In this document: piece by piece, positions 1 to 5,191 of the stretch
How the letters are laid out: the number at the start of each line of letters is the position of its first letter
How positions within the stretch are numbered: the first letter of the stretch is position 1
Source of the DNA: an uncultured Mycoplasmatales bacterium
GTDB lineage: Bacteria; Bacillota_I; Bacilli_A; Mycoplasmatales; Mycoplasmoidaceae
Length of the DNA: 5,191 nucleotides
Direction of reading: 5' to 3'
Assembly (NCBI GenBank): GCA_910578525.1
Contig: CAJTRF010000058.1
Span: 1 to 5,191, forward strand
Program-made: the position numbers and the translations under genes
The notes under the pieces: model-generated
Told to the model about the DNA's origin: nothing
Databases searched by the model: none
Seen by the model: the letters and a program-made list of their open reading frames with translations, nothing else

Positions 1-229
1 ATCTAAAATTTAAAGTTATATATAGATAATAATCTATATGTTTCTAATTAAATATTCATTTAAGCTTTTATTAAAAAAGAATAAGTCGCTTTTAGAACAA
101 GTTTTACAGTATTTCTGTTTTTTAAATATGCACAACTAAAATTGCCTTCAAAAAAATTAAAACGTATTCTTTTTTTGTGTTTATGAGTGTGAAGTAATAT
201 TAATAATTATATATAATTACACAATTAGT
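1..229. other. AT-rich intergenic region upstream of the methyltransferase
   Basis: No gene could be supported here on either strand. The best minus-strand open stretch is under 50 codons and has no ATG start. A small palindrome lies at 20-39: ATATAGAT, a 4-base spacer, then ATCTATAT. It could be a weak hairpin, but no T-run follows it. The rest is A/T runs. The promoter of the downstream methyltransferase must lie in the right end of this stretch. Confidence 0.6.
188..217 (+). promoter_or_regulatory. Candidate promoter of the methyltransferase gene
   Basis: A perfect -10 hexamer TATAAT lies at 212-217, 12 bases before the ATG at 230. The only -35-like sequence at reasonable spacing is TGTGAA at 188-193 (18-base spacer), a poor match. 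No Shine-Dalgarno sequence precedes the ATG, so the transcript would have a very short leader. TATAAT is common by chance in DNA this AT-rich, which lowers confidence. Confidence 0.35.
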
Positions 230-1038
230 ATGAAAAAAAATCTTACTTATATTTCTTTGTTCAGTAGTGCCGGGATAGGATGTTACGCTTTTAAAAAAGA
301 AAATTTTGATTGTGTAGCAACCTGTGAAATAAACCAGAGAAGATTAAACATACAAAAAATAAATAAAAAATGCAGATTTAGTTCCGGTTATATCTGTGGT
401 GATTTAACACTAAAAGAAAATCATAAAAAAATACTCAATGAAGTAAAAAGATGAAGGAGGCAAAATCAAATTGATGTTGTCATCGCAACTCCTCCATGTC
501 AAGGAATGTCAGTTGCAAATCAAAAAAAGAAAGATGAAACAAAAAGAAACTCTCTCGTTACTGAAGCTATAAAAATAATTAATGAAATTAAACCAAAAAT
601 TTTCATTTTTGAAAATGTTAGATCTTTTTTAAAAACTATATGCAGTGGTCTAGATAATGTACAACGTCCGATTTATCAAGAAATTATTAATCAATTAGGT
701 AGCGAGTATGTAATATCTTCTAGAATATTAAATTTTAAAAACTACGGTTCAAATTCAAGCAGACACCGTACACTGGTGATCGGAGTCAAACGTGAGATTT
801 CTAATTTTGTTGCGCCATATGATTTGTTCCCGGATTTTACTGAAGAAATTTCATTAAAACAATGCATTGGAAAATTCAAATCTTTAAAAACAATGGGAGA
901 ACACGATCCAGAAAATCCTCTTCATAATTTTAAAAAATATTCTCCATCAATGAGAGATTGAATTAAAAATTTGAAACCAGGGCAATCTGCCATGGACAAC
1001 ACTAAAGAAAATGAAATTCCTTGTAAAATAGTAGATGG

Positions 1039-1045
1039 AAAAAAA
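1039..1045 (+). other. A7 slippery tract at the methyltransferase frameshift
   Basis: The zero-frame codons are GGA AAA AAA TTA, so the seven A residues read A_AAA_AAA, a known slippery heptamer form. Backing up one base after the second AAA gives ATT AAA CTT AAA GCT ATT, which leads straight into the conserved downstream part. The same repair is made at DNA level by one extra A (A8). Zero-frame translation without slippage stops at TAG 1133-1135. Confidence 0.7.
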
Positions 1046-1365
1046 TTAAACTTAAAGCTATTTTTGGAGATAAATACAAACGCCAAATTTGAGAAAAAGT
1101 TGCTCCATGTATCCATACTGCAAACGATTGTTTAGCAAGTCAAAACACTGTTCATCCAGTTGACGATCGGGTTTTTTCTATTGCTGAATTAATGAAAATG
1201 ATGAATATTCCTGATTCTTTTAAATGAACTTCATTAAATATTAAAAAATTGACTTACAAAGAGCAAGAATTGTGATTATTAAAAAATGAAGGGAATATAA
1301 GAAAGTGCATTGGTGAAGCGGTACCGACCGGAGTTTTTGAATGAATTGTTTTTGTTTGATTAATT

Positions 1366-1707
1366 ACAAGAAAAAACATTCATTTAAAGGAATGAAAGTA
1401 TTTTGAAAATCAATGTGTTAAAGAATATAAGAACAATCCTGATGTTAAACAAAAGCATTTACAAAAAATAATAATAGTATATTTAATTACTCATACTATT
1501 TCTTTATTAACATCAACTGGAACATTAATTTCATTAGTATGTAATCACAATCCTTTTGACTATATTAATTTCTGACCATCTCTTTCATCAACAGCTACTA
1601 TAATAGACTATATTTTTAATATTAGGTTTAAAAAGTTAATAAAGATTTTAGAAAAAAAATTAAGAAATAAAAATTGTTGCTTCAATAATCTATATACTTA
1701 TTATTAA
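1366..1707 (+). other. Membrane-type C-terminal extension after methyltransferase motif X
   Basis: The frame carrying motif IX and X stays open for over 110 codons beyond the point where C5 methyltransferases usually end, to TAA 1705-1707. It contains three in-frame TGA codons before 1400 and another near 1573, but no ATG, so it is not an independent gene with an ordinary start. It encodes a charged stretch rich in Lys, Glu and Asn, then a strongly hydrophobic segment (joined residues about 414-437, IIIVYLITHTISLL and on), a second milder hydrophobic stretch around PSLSSTATIIDYIF, and a Lys/Arg-rich end. I do not recognise it. A remnant of a two-helix membrane protein fused by deletion is possible. 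Confidence 0.5.
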
Positions 1708-1716
1708 TATATAGAT
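1688..1716 (+). terminator. Weak hairpin over the end of the methyltransferase frame
   Basis: ATCTATATA at 1688-1696 and TATATAGAT at 1708-1716 form a perfect 9-bp A/T-rich stem with an 11-base loop that includes the stop codon. A T6 run follows only at 1727-1732, 10 bases after the stem. This is a poor intrinsic terminator at best. Confidence 0.25.
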
Positions 1717-1770
1717 CAAATAATACTTTTTTATAGTAGAATGTATATACTTTGCATTTACATTAATAAT

Positions 1771-1914
1771 ATGATAGATAATAAAAAAGAAAATAAGAAA
1801 AATCATGACATAGTGATGTCTAGATTAAAAAACTTTCCTAATATCACTACAGAAGAAGAAAGAGAATCTTTTGAAGAATTTAAAGCAGGTATGAGAAGAC
1901 TTGCTAAGATGTAA
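1771..1914 (+). CDS. Small charged hypothetical protein, 47 aa
   Basis: I do not recognise this protein. It begins MIDNKKENKKNHD and ends with an acidic/basic helical stretch (EEERESFEEFKAGMRRLAKM), soluble and probably alpha-helical, with no membrane segment or cysteine. The frame also has an ATG at 1741 that would add ten mostly hydrophobic residues. I prefer 1771 because a possible -10 (TATACT, 1746-1751) lies between the two ATGs; neither has a Shine-Dalgarno sequence. Its stop is 3 bases from the stop of the convergent minus-strand MazF-like gene. It has the size and charge of an antitoxin, but that is inference: it is not in an operon with the toxin-like gene. The coding-like run of Glu and Lys codons is the main support. 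Confidence 0.5.
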   Translation: MIDNKKENKKNHDIVMSRLKNFPNITTEEERESFEEFKAGMRRLAKM

Positions 1915-1917
1915 AAA

Positions 1918-2298
1918 TTATATTTTTTTATCTATTACTAATAAATCTGTGTAGATTTCATCAACTTTTTTACTTATAGCTCTTCGTGTTTCGTCATTTT
2001 CTATATTTTTTCAAGAATTTTTAATTAGATCTTCGTTTTGGACTAATAATGGTCTGTGAATCCAAATATATGTATCTTTTTTAAAACAAGGATTTTTTAA
2101 AGAAGATATTTTTACACACGATTTAATATTGTCTCTATCAGGTTTTGTCGAACAATAGAAACAAAAAATCTTATGATTTAAATAACGAGATTTGTTACAT
2201 CAAACTAAAACAGGGCGTTTTTTTCTTTCGTCCACATGAGAATATGAATTATATTGGTGCTCATATATTCACCGAACTGATAAATTTAATTTTTTCAT
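1918..2298 (-). CDS. MazF/PemK-like protein (putative RNase toxin), 126 aa
   Basis: The frame is open from ATG 2298 to TAA 1918 if TGA is read as Trp (codons 10, 33 and 96); a TGG Trp codon is also used. The likely role, inferred from shape and not shown, is a small ribonuclease of the MazF/PemK family. The pattern fits: a Lys/Arg-rich turn leading into a strand RPVLVW (residues 28-33), a strand with FYCSTKP (46-52), a further strand KDTYIWIH (74-81), then RPLLVQNEDLI (82-92) and a C-terminal helix. The first 25 residues (MKKLNLSVRWIYEHQYNS and on) look like an added N-terminal piece. Length is close to the family's usual 110-130 residues. It resembles MazF-like proteins annotated in mycoplasma integrative elements, but I cannot confirm this without a search. 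There is no Shine-Dalgarno sequence; the start follows an unusual structured leader behind a consensus promoter. No antitoxin gene lies upstream on the same strand. Confidence 0.72.
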
Positions 2299-2369
2299 TT
2301 TTATAGGAATGAGCCGCCGAGGGCTCGGGGTGAAAGGAGGTTTAAGAACGACAGTCCTTCTTCTCTTTC
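2299..2369 (-). ncRNA. GC-rich structured leader RNA of the MazF-like gene
   Basis: From the start point predicted by the promoter (about 2369) to the ATG at 2298, the minus-strand transcript has about 71 nt of leader. Positions 2311-2340 are 23/30 G+C in an otherwise very AT-rich window, typical of structured RNA in such genomes. In the minus-strand RNA, AAGGAC/GUUCUU (2354-2359 with 2344-2349, one G-U) closes a UGUC loop. GAAAG/CUUUC (2365-2369 with 2332-2336) can enclose that hairpin. GAGCC/GGCUC (2322-2326 with 2311-2315) forms a second hairpin with a 6-base loop. ACCTCCTTTC (2341-2332) equals the usual 3' end of 16S rRNA. I do not recognise a known riboswitch or T-box. It could be a cis-acting leader, an independent small RNA or an RNA antitoxin. 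Confidence 0.5.
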
Positions 2370-2375
2370 AACAAT

Positions 2376-2403
2376 ATTATACACAAAAGTTAATGTTTGT
2401 CAA
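2376..2403 (-). promoter_or_regulatory. Consensus sigma-70 type promoter for the leader and MazF-like gene
   Basis: On the minus strand, -35 TTGACA (2403-2398) and -10 TATAAT (2381-2376) are both perfect matches, separated by 16 bases. This is the best promoter in the window and predicts a start near 2369. It points only at the structured leader and the MazF-like gene. Confidence 0.8.
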
Positions 2404-2453
2404 AAATCTATTTAATCAATATTAATCTGCGTTTTTTATTTGAAGAAAAACAT

Positions 2454-2481
2454 AAAAAAGTTCACTTAATTGCGAACTTTT
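2454..2481 (-). terminator. Intrinsic terminator after the rmuC / repeat-protein genes
   Basis: AAAAGTTC (2456-2463) and GAACTTTT (2474-2481) form a perfect 8-bp stem with a 10-base loop. Read on the minus strand, the stem runs into a T6 tract (2459-2454) and a further T-rich stretch. It sits about 20 bases past the stop of the 101-aa gene. The plus-strand side also has a T-run after the stem, so it may work in both directions and insulate the MazF-like unit. Confidence 0.75.
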
Positions 2482-2501
2482 GTTTTATTAATTTCATCTT
2501 C

Positions 2502-2807
2502 TTAGTTATCATCGTCCGTACAAGTAAAAGAATTACCATTAGATCCAAAAATTGTGTGTCCTGATTTAGTGTAGGAATTACTAGTTGAACTAGTATATGA
2601 ACCTTCATTTATTTTAGTAATAGTTTTACCTTTAGAATCAGTTCAAGTTCCTTTATTTGTCTTTGTTAAACTAGACGCATCTGGACCAAAATAACTATTG
2701 TTATGTTTTGTTCAAGCATCACCATTAGAATTTCTAATAGTGCCATTTGAATCTTTTATTCAAGAATTTCCTTTAGAATCTGATCAAGTTTTAGTTTTGT
2801 TAGACAT
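2502..2807 (-). CDS. Ser/Thr/Asn/Gly-rich repeat protein, 101 aa
   Basis: The function is unknown. With TGA as Trp the frame is open from ATG 2807 to TAA 2502. It is built of short degenerate units in which an aromatic residue is followed by a polar turn: TWSDSKGNS (7-15), SWIKDSNGT (15-23), AWTKHNNS (31-38), TWTDSKGKT (54-62) and FGSNGNSFT (87-95), ending in an acidic TDDDN. Such aromatic-x-D-S-x-G units suggest stacked beta hairpins, as in many surface or adhesin-like repeat proteins, but there is no signal peptide or membrane segment. All four Trp codons are TGA. It starts 2 bases after the rmuC stop (TAA AT ATG), so it is probably co-transcribed and translated by reinitiation. The frame is stopped just upstream, so the start is well bounded. 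It is followed by an intrinsic terminator. Confidence 0.72.
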
Positions 2808-2809
2808 AT

Positions 2810-4024
2810 TTATTTTTCATTAGAATTATCTTCTAATTGTGGTTTATATAACTCTTTTTGATCGTCTTTATGTCGTTCTAAACCTAATATCTTATTAGTT
2901 TCAGGAGAAGTTAAATTTTTAGTTTCAATATCCTTAAGTTTACTATTAAGCATTCTAGTGCGAGTGCCTACCAATTTATCGAAATTATCACTTGTCTTCT
3001 TAAAATCATTACTTATTTTTAAAACTAAATTGTGATAATTTCCAACTTCTACTTTAACAGCTTCAAGAATCTTTCAAATATTAGCAGACTGTTTTTGAAG
3101 AGCTAAAGTCTTGAATCCCATTCTAAAACTTGTTAATATAGCACTCATAGTAGTTGGTCCAGCAATTACTACATGATATTGATTTTGTAATTTTTCAATC
3201 AAACCGTTCTTACACACTTCTGCATATAAACTTTCAATTGGTAAAAACATAATAGCAATATCTGTTGTTTTAGGGATATTAATGTATTTTTCATTAATAT
3301 CTTTTGCCATATTCTTAATGGTAGTAATAAGTTTTTTTCTTCTTTCATCAATCAAATTCTTGTCACCTGATTGAATTGCATCGTTAAATTGAATGTATTT
3401 TTCAAGAGGAAATTTAGAATCAATTGGTAAATATACATATTCATTTTCTTCCATACCAGGAAATTTAATTGCAAACTCTACCGGATCACGTTTTGTCCCT
3501 GTAACAACATTTGTTTCATATTGATCTCTTGTCAAAATTTGTTCCAATATAGCCCCTAATTGAATTTCTCCAAAAATACCTGTTGTTTTAACATTAGATA
3601 ATATTTTTTGAAGGTTACCAACACTTTCTCCGACCCTTTTCATTTCCCCGGCAGACTTTTGAACTTCTTCAAGACGTTTACTTAATAAATCAAAACTTTC
3701 ATTAAATCTTTTAGTTATTGTTTCTGAAAGTTTTTCATCAACTGTTTGCTTAATTTCTTTTAATTTAGATTCGTTTAAATCTGATAAGTCTTTAAATTTG
3801 TTATCAAATTTATTATCAATTTCTTTTCTAATCTCGTTTAATCTTTCTTCAAAGAAATGGTAGTTATTATTAATGTTTTCTTCAATAGATTTAATTTGTG
3901 TAGAAACAATGCTATCTGCTGTGTTATTTTTATTTTTATTATCTAAAAATAATTTCAAAATAATGCAAGTAGCAATTAATGAAATTATTACTAGAATTAA
4001 TATGATGATAATGGCATTGTTCAT
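2810..4024 (-). CDS. rmuC: RmuC family protein (DNA recombination / rearrangement limiting)
   Basis: In Escherichia coli, RmuC limits inversions at short inverted repeats and is thought to be a membrane-anchored nuclease-fold protein; its reaction is not well established. The 404-aa product has an N-terminal membrane helix (residues about 4-26, NAIIIILILVIISLIATCII), then a charged coiled coil (about 40-135), then the RmuC domain. Domain hallmarks are LSNVKTTGIFGEIQLGAILE (142-161), YLPIDSKFPLEKY (198-210), IMFLPIESLYAEV (258-270) and IAGPTTMSAILTSFRMGF (287-304). A single in-frame TGA encodes Trp317 in QKQSANIW; reading it as a stop would remove the last 87 residues. The C-terminal tail is helical, with a polar end rich in Lys, Asp and Glu. 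Length is typical of the family. No Shine-Dalgarno sequence precedes ATG 4024; the TATAAT-rich upstream stretch suggests a near-leaderless transcript. The 101-aa repeat protein follows 2 bases later. Confidence 0.95.
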
Positions 4025-4027
4025 AAT

Positions 4028-4050
4028 ATTATAAATAATTATAAATAATT
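4028..4050 (-). promoter_or_regulatory. Tandem 10-bp repeats with TATAAT boxes upstream of rmuC
   Basis: ATAAATAATT occurs twice head to tail at 4031-4040 and 4041-4050. On the minus strand this gives TATAAT at 4033-4028 and 4043-4038. The latter would start transcription about 6 bases before the rmuC ATG, nearly leaderless. No convincing -35 is seen. Gain or loss of one repeat would move or remove a -10 box. Confidence 0.35.
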
Positions 4051-4096
4051 ATTTGTCTTGATAAAGATAAGTAAATAGAACAAAATAAGTTTGATG

Positions 4097-4118
4097 CTAA
4101 ATAATATCAAATATTTAG
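4097..4118 (-). terminator. Weak AT hairpin between the hydrolase gene and rmuC
   Basis: CTAAATA (4097-4103) and TATTTAG (4112-4118) form a 7-bp stem with an 8-base loop, 11 bases past the hydrolase stop. No T-tract follows directly on the minus strand, so it may only slow polymerase or protect the 3' end. Read-through into rmuC is plausible. Confidence 0.25.
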
Positions 4119-4128
4119 ATTACTTGTT

Positions 4129-5013
4129 TTAATGTTTATCAAAAAAATCTAACAAGATTTCATATCTATCTAAAGCTTCAGGCATTTCATTTAAAAACTC
4201 ATGTCTACTATGAGGAAATAGAATCAATGAAACATATTTTACTTTGGCTTTATTTTTATAAAAATTAAATAGTTTCTTTACTCCTTTGCCCATATTGCCA
4301 ACGGGATCGTCTTTACCAGAAATTAATAAAATAGGTAAATCTTTATTAAGGTTTCTAATGTATTTTTTAGTATACAATTTTCTTAACCCTCTAAAGAAAT
4401 CTGCATAAAATCTGTATGAGCAAATAAATTTACAATAAGGATCAGCATGATAATGTGTATTATTATCTTTATCAACACTTAATCATTCTCCTTCATCAAA
4501 ATTCTTTGCATATGCACCAAAAGAAAGTTTTTCAATAAGTTTTGCTGGTTTCTTTTTGTTATTAAATAGACACACGAAAGACCCTAAGTATACTTGAAAG
4601 TCTTTTTTATAATTGCTTCCACCAATTACTACCCCATCGATTTTATTACCATATTTACCAATATAACTTTGAGTTAGAAATGAACCATAAGAAAAACCAA
4701 ATACAAAGTATTTAAGATTAGGATATTTTTGTTTATAGTAGTCTGTAATAAATCCTTCATCTTTTACTGTATCAGCAAACATATCACCATCACAATAACC
4801 TAAAGTAGTTTTATCTGTGTTTCCATGTCCTCTATGATCATCAGCTACCACTAAATATCCTTTGGAATTAAGGAATTTAGCAAATTTATCATATCTTGCA
4901 CCATGTTCTACCATTCCATGGATGATTTGAACAATCCCTTTTGGTTTTTTGACATTCAATCATTCATGAATTGTAATTTTCTTATTGTCTCAACTTTTTA
5001 ATATCATTTTCAT
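4129..5013 (-). CDS. Alpha/beta-hydrolase, lysophospholipase / monoacylglycerol lipase type
   Basis: A likely cytoplasmic serine hydrolase that cleaves fatty-acid esters such as lysophospholipids or monoacylglycerols, useful to a cell that scavenges host lipids; the exact substrate is inference. With TGA as Trp the product is 294 aa, normal for the family. Visible landmarks: IIHGMVEHGARYDKFAKFL (30-48, oxyanion HG motif and family signature); ADDHRGHG (57-64); nucleophile elbow GFSYG with Ser108; acid SGKDDPVG with Asp236 the likely catalytic acid; and HSRHE with His271. The triad is complete. In-frame TGA occurs three times (Trp8, Trp18, Trp177), so a standard-code reading would lose the N-terminus and cut the protein after the nucleophile. 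ATG 5013 is preceded by AGG at short distance; ATG 5007 (residue 3) is an alternative. An extended -10 promoter lies just upstream. rmuC follows after a 104-base gap on the same strand. Confidence 0.93.
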
Positions 5014-5026
5014 TGCCTATAAAATT

Positions 5027-5035
5027 ATTATATCA
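5027..5035 (-). promoter_or_regulatory. Extended -10 promoter of the hydrolase gene
   Basis: The minus strand reads TGATATAAT (5035-5027), a TG-extended perfect -10. TTGAAA at 5058-5053 is a possible -35 but the spacer is 20 bases, long for a standard promoter; an extended -10 can compensate. The predicted start near 5020 leaves a leader of only about 7-13 bases. Confidence 0.55.
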
Positions 5036-5075
5036 GTCACATGAACAGATATTTTCAAGACTTTTTTCAAATTTG

Positions 5076-5112
5076 TTGAAAAAAAAAAAAAAAAACGAGT
5101 ATATATTATATT
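5076..5112 (+). promoter_or_regulatory. Promoter with A17 homopolymer spacer (candidate phase-variable switch)
   Basis: TTGAAA (5076-5081) is a one-mismatch -35 and TATATT (5102-5107, again 5107-5112) a good -10. Between them sits an uninterrupted run of 17 A residues (5079-5095), which overlaps the -35. The spacer is 20 bases for the nearest TATATT (18 if TATATA at 5100-5105 is used). Change of A-tract length by slippage would alter spacing and promoter strength. The same layout controls phase-variable vlp surface lipoproteins of Mycoplasma hyorhinis. Confidence 0.6.
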
Positions 5113-5118
5113 GGTAAT

Positions 5119-5124
5119 AGGAGA
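5119..5124 (+). promoter_or_regulatory. Shine-Dalgarno sequence of the last gene
   Basis: AGGAGA lies 4 bases before the ATG at 5129. It is the only strong ribosome binding site in the window and fixes the start of the truncated gene. Confidence 0.75.
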
Positions 5125-5128
5125 AAAT

Positions 5129-5191
5129 ATGAATAAAAAATTATTAAAATCTATTGTATGTATTGTAGCAGGAGTATGAATTGCTACATCA
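5129..5191 (+). CDS. N-terminus of a probable exported or membrane protein (partial)
   Basis: Only 21 codons are present before the window ends: MNKKLLKSIVCIVAGVWIAT and one Ser. The N-terminus has three early Lys residues followed by a hydrophobic stretch, as in a signal peptide or first membrane helix. TGA encodes Trp17. A lipoprotein is plausible because the residues so far would fit upstream of a lipobox Cys, but that Cys is not in the window. The A17 promoter and strong Shine-Dalgarno sequence fit a phase-variable surface protein. It is divergent from the hydrolase gene, with 115 bases between starts. Confidence 0.65.

Larger units (their letters stand above)
230..1707 (+). pseudogene. 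C5 DNA cytosine methyltransferase, split by a -1 frameshift
   Basis: It would transfer a methyl group from S-adenosylmethionine to carbon 5 of cytosine in a specific DNA site. Visible motifs, in order: motif I SLFSSAGIG (residues 9-17, AdoMet loop); motif IV ATPPCQG (86-92) with catalytic Cys90; motif VI ENV (128-130); motif VIII SSRHR (176-180), holding the RxR pair. The first frame, with TGA as Trp at 452 and 959, ends at TAG 1133-1135. Homology continues in the -1 frame from about 1045: FGDKYKRQIWEK, then motif IX HPVDDRVFSIAELM, then motif X IGEAVPT (residue 361 in the joined protein). The switch point is the A7 run at 1039-1045. With the frames joined the product is 492 aa; conserved methyltransferase sequence ends near residue 385. 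It may be a decayed gene, a phase-variable gene in its off state, programmed frameshifting, or a homopolymer sequencing error. No restriction endonuclease is next to it. The target site cannot be read from the sequence. Family assignment is secure; functional status is not. Confidence 0.88.

Noticed and set aside
1..229. Minus-strand open stretch of about 48 codons across the left intergenic region
   Set aside because: It has no ATG start, no ribosome binding site and no recognisable motif; A/T-rich noncoding DNA easily gives this length when TGA is not a stop.
922..1116. Minus-strand 64-codon open frame
   Set aside because: It lies inside and antisense to the methyltransferase, crosses the A7 region, and its Phe/Ser/Leu-rich translation is the usual shadow of Lys/Glu/Asn codons on the other strand.
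28..1695. AATAATCTATAT directly repeated at 28-39 and 1684-1695, flanking the methyltransferase, each next to an ATATAGAT inverted copy
   Set aside because: It looks like possible insertion boundaries, but with this base composition several 12-base A/T matches are expected by chance in a 5 kb window. No terminal inverted repeats or transposase support an element.
2333..2340. Perfect plus-strand Shine-Dalgarno AAAGGAGG
   Set aside because: No ATG, GTG or TTG lies at usable distance downstream on the + strand; the next ATG is over 50 bases away. It is better explained as part of the minus-strand leader RNA.
452..4484. In-frame TGA codons as evidence of decayed genes or premature stops
   Set aside because: They fall at conserved Trp positions in several unrelated genes, so they reflect the UGA=Trp code. 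Only the A7 frame change in the methyltransferase is a true disruption.
1..5191. CRISPR array, tRNA, rRNA or transposase
   Set aside because: No regularly spaced repeats, no cloverleaf with a CCA-type end and no rRNA signature were seen. The 16S-like decamer at 2332-2341 is isolated.

Overview
The window is a low-GC stretch from a mollicute, most likely Mycoplasma in the broad sense. The key evidence is the genetic code. Every substantial gene continues through in-frame TGA codons at conserved tryptophan positions, such as the Trp after motif IX of the methyltransferase (PDSFK-W) and the Trp that ends the RmuC signature (QKQSANI-W). TGA is therefore read as Trp (translation table 4), and a standard-code reading breaks most of these genes into fragments. 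Start sites mostly lack strong Shine-Dalgarno sequences. The species cannot be fixed from this sequence alone.

Left part, 1-1914, + strand: after an AT-rich leader comes a C5-type DNA cytosine methyltransferase (230-1707). Its catalytic half lies in one frame (230-1135) and its motif IX/X half in the -1 frame. The switch falls exactly on an A7 run (1039-1045) that reads A_AAA_AAA in the zero frame. The second half runs on past motif X into about 110 residues with a strong membrane segment. No partner restriction enzyme is visible. A 47-codon charged ORF (1771-1914) follows.

Middle, 1918-2481, - strand: a 126-aa protein resembling MazF/PemK-type toxins (1918-2298) converges on the small + ORF with 3 bases between their stop codons. 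It has a near-perfect promoter (TTGACA, 16-base spacer, TATAAT). Between promoter and start codon lies a leader of about 71 nt whose 3' half is strikingly GC-rich. The leader can form hairpins and carries ACCTCCTTTC, identical to the usual anti-Shine-Dalgarno end of 16S rRNA. This is the least ordinary piece of the window.

Right part, 2502-5013, - strand: an alpha/beta-hydrolase of the lysophospholipase type (4129-5013), then rmuC (2810-4024), then a 101-aa Ser/Thr/Asn/Gly-rich repeat protein (2502-2807) starting 2 bases after the rmuC stop. A clear intrinsic terminator (2454-2481) closes this set.

Right edge, + strand, divergent from the hydrolase: a start codon with a good Shine-Dalgarno sequence and an N-terminus that looks like a signal peptide (5129 onward, cut by the window). 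Its promoter contains an A17 homopolymer between the -35 and -10 candidates, the architecture of phase-variable mycoplasma surface lipoprotein genes. With the A7 tract in the methyltransferase, the window holds two candidate slippage switches, one acting on translation and one on transcription.
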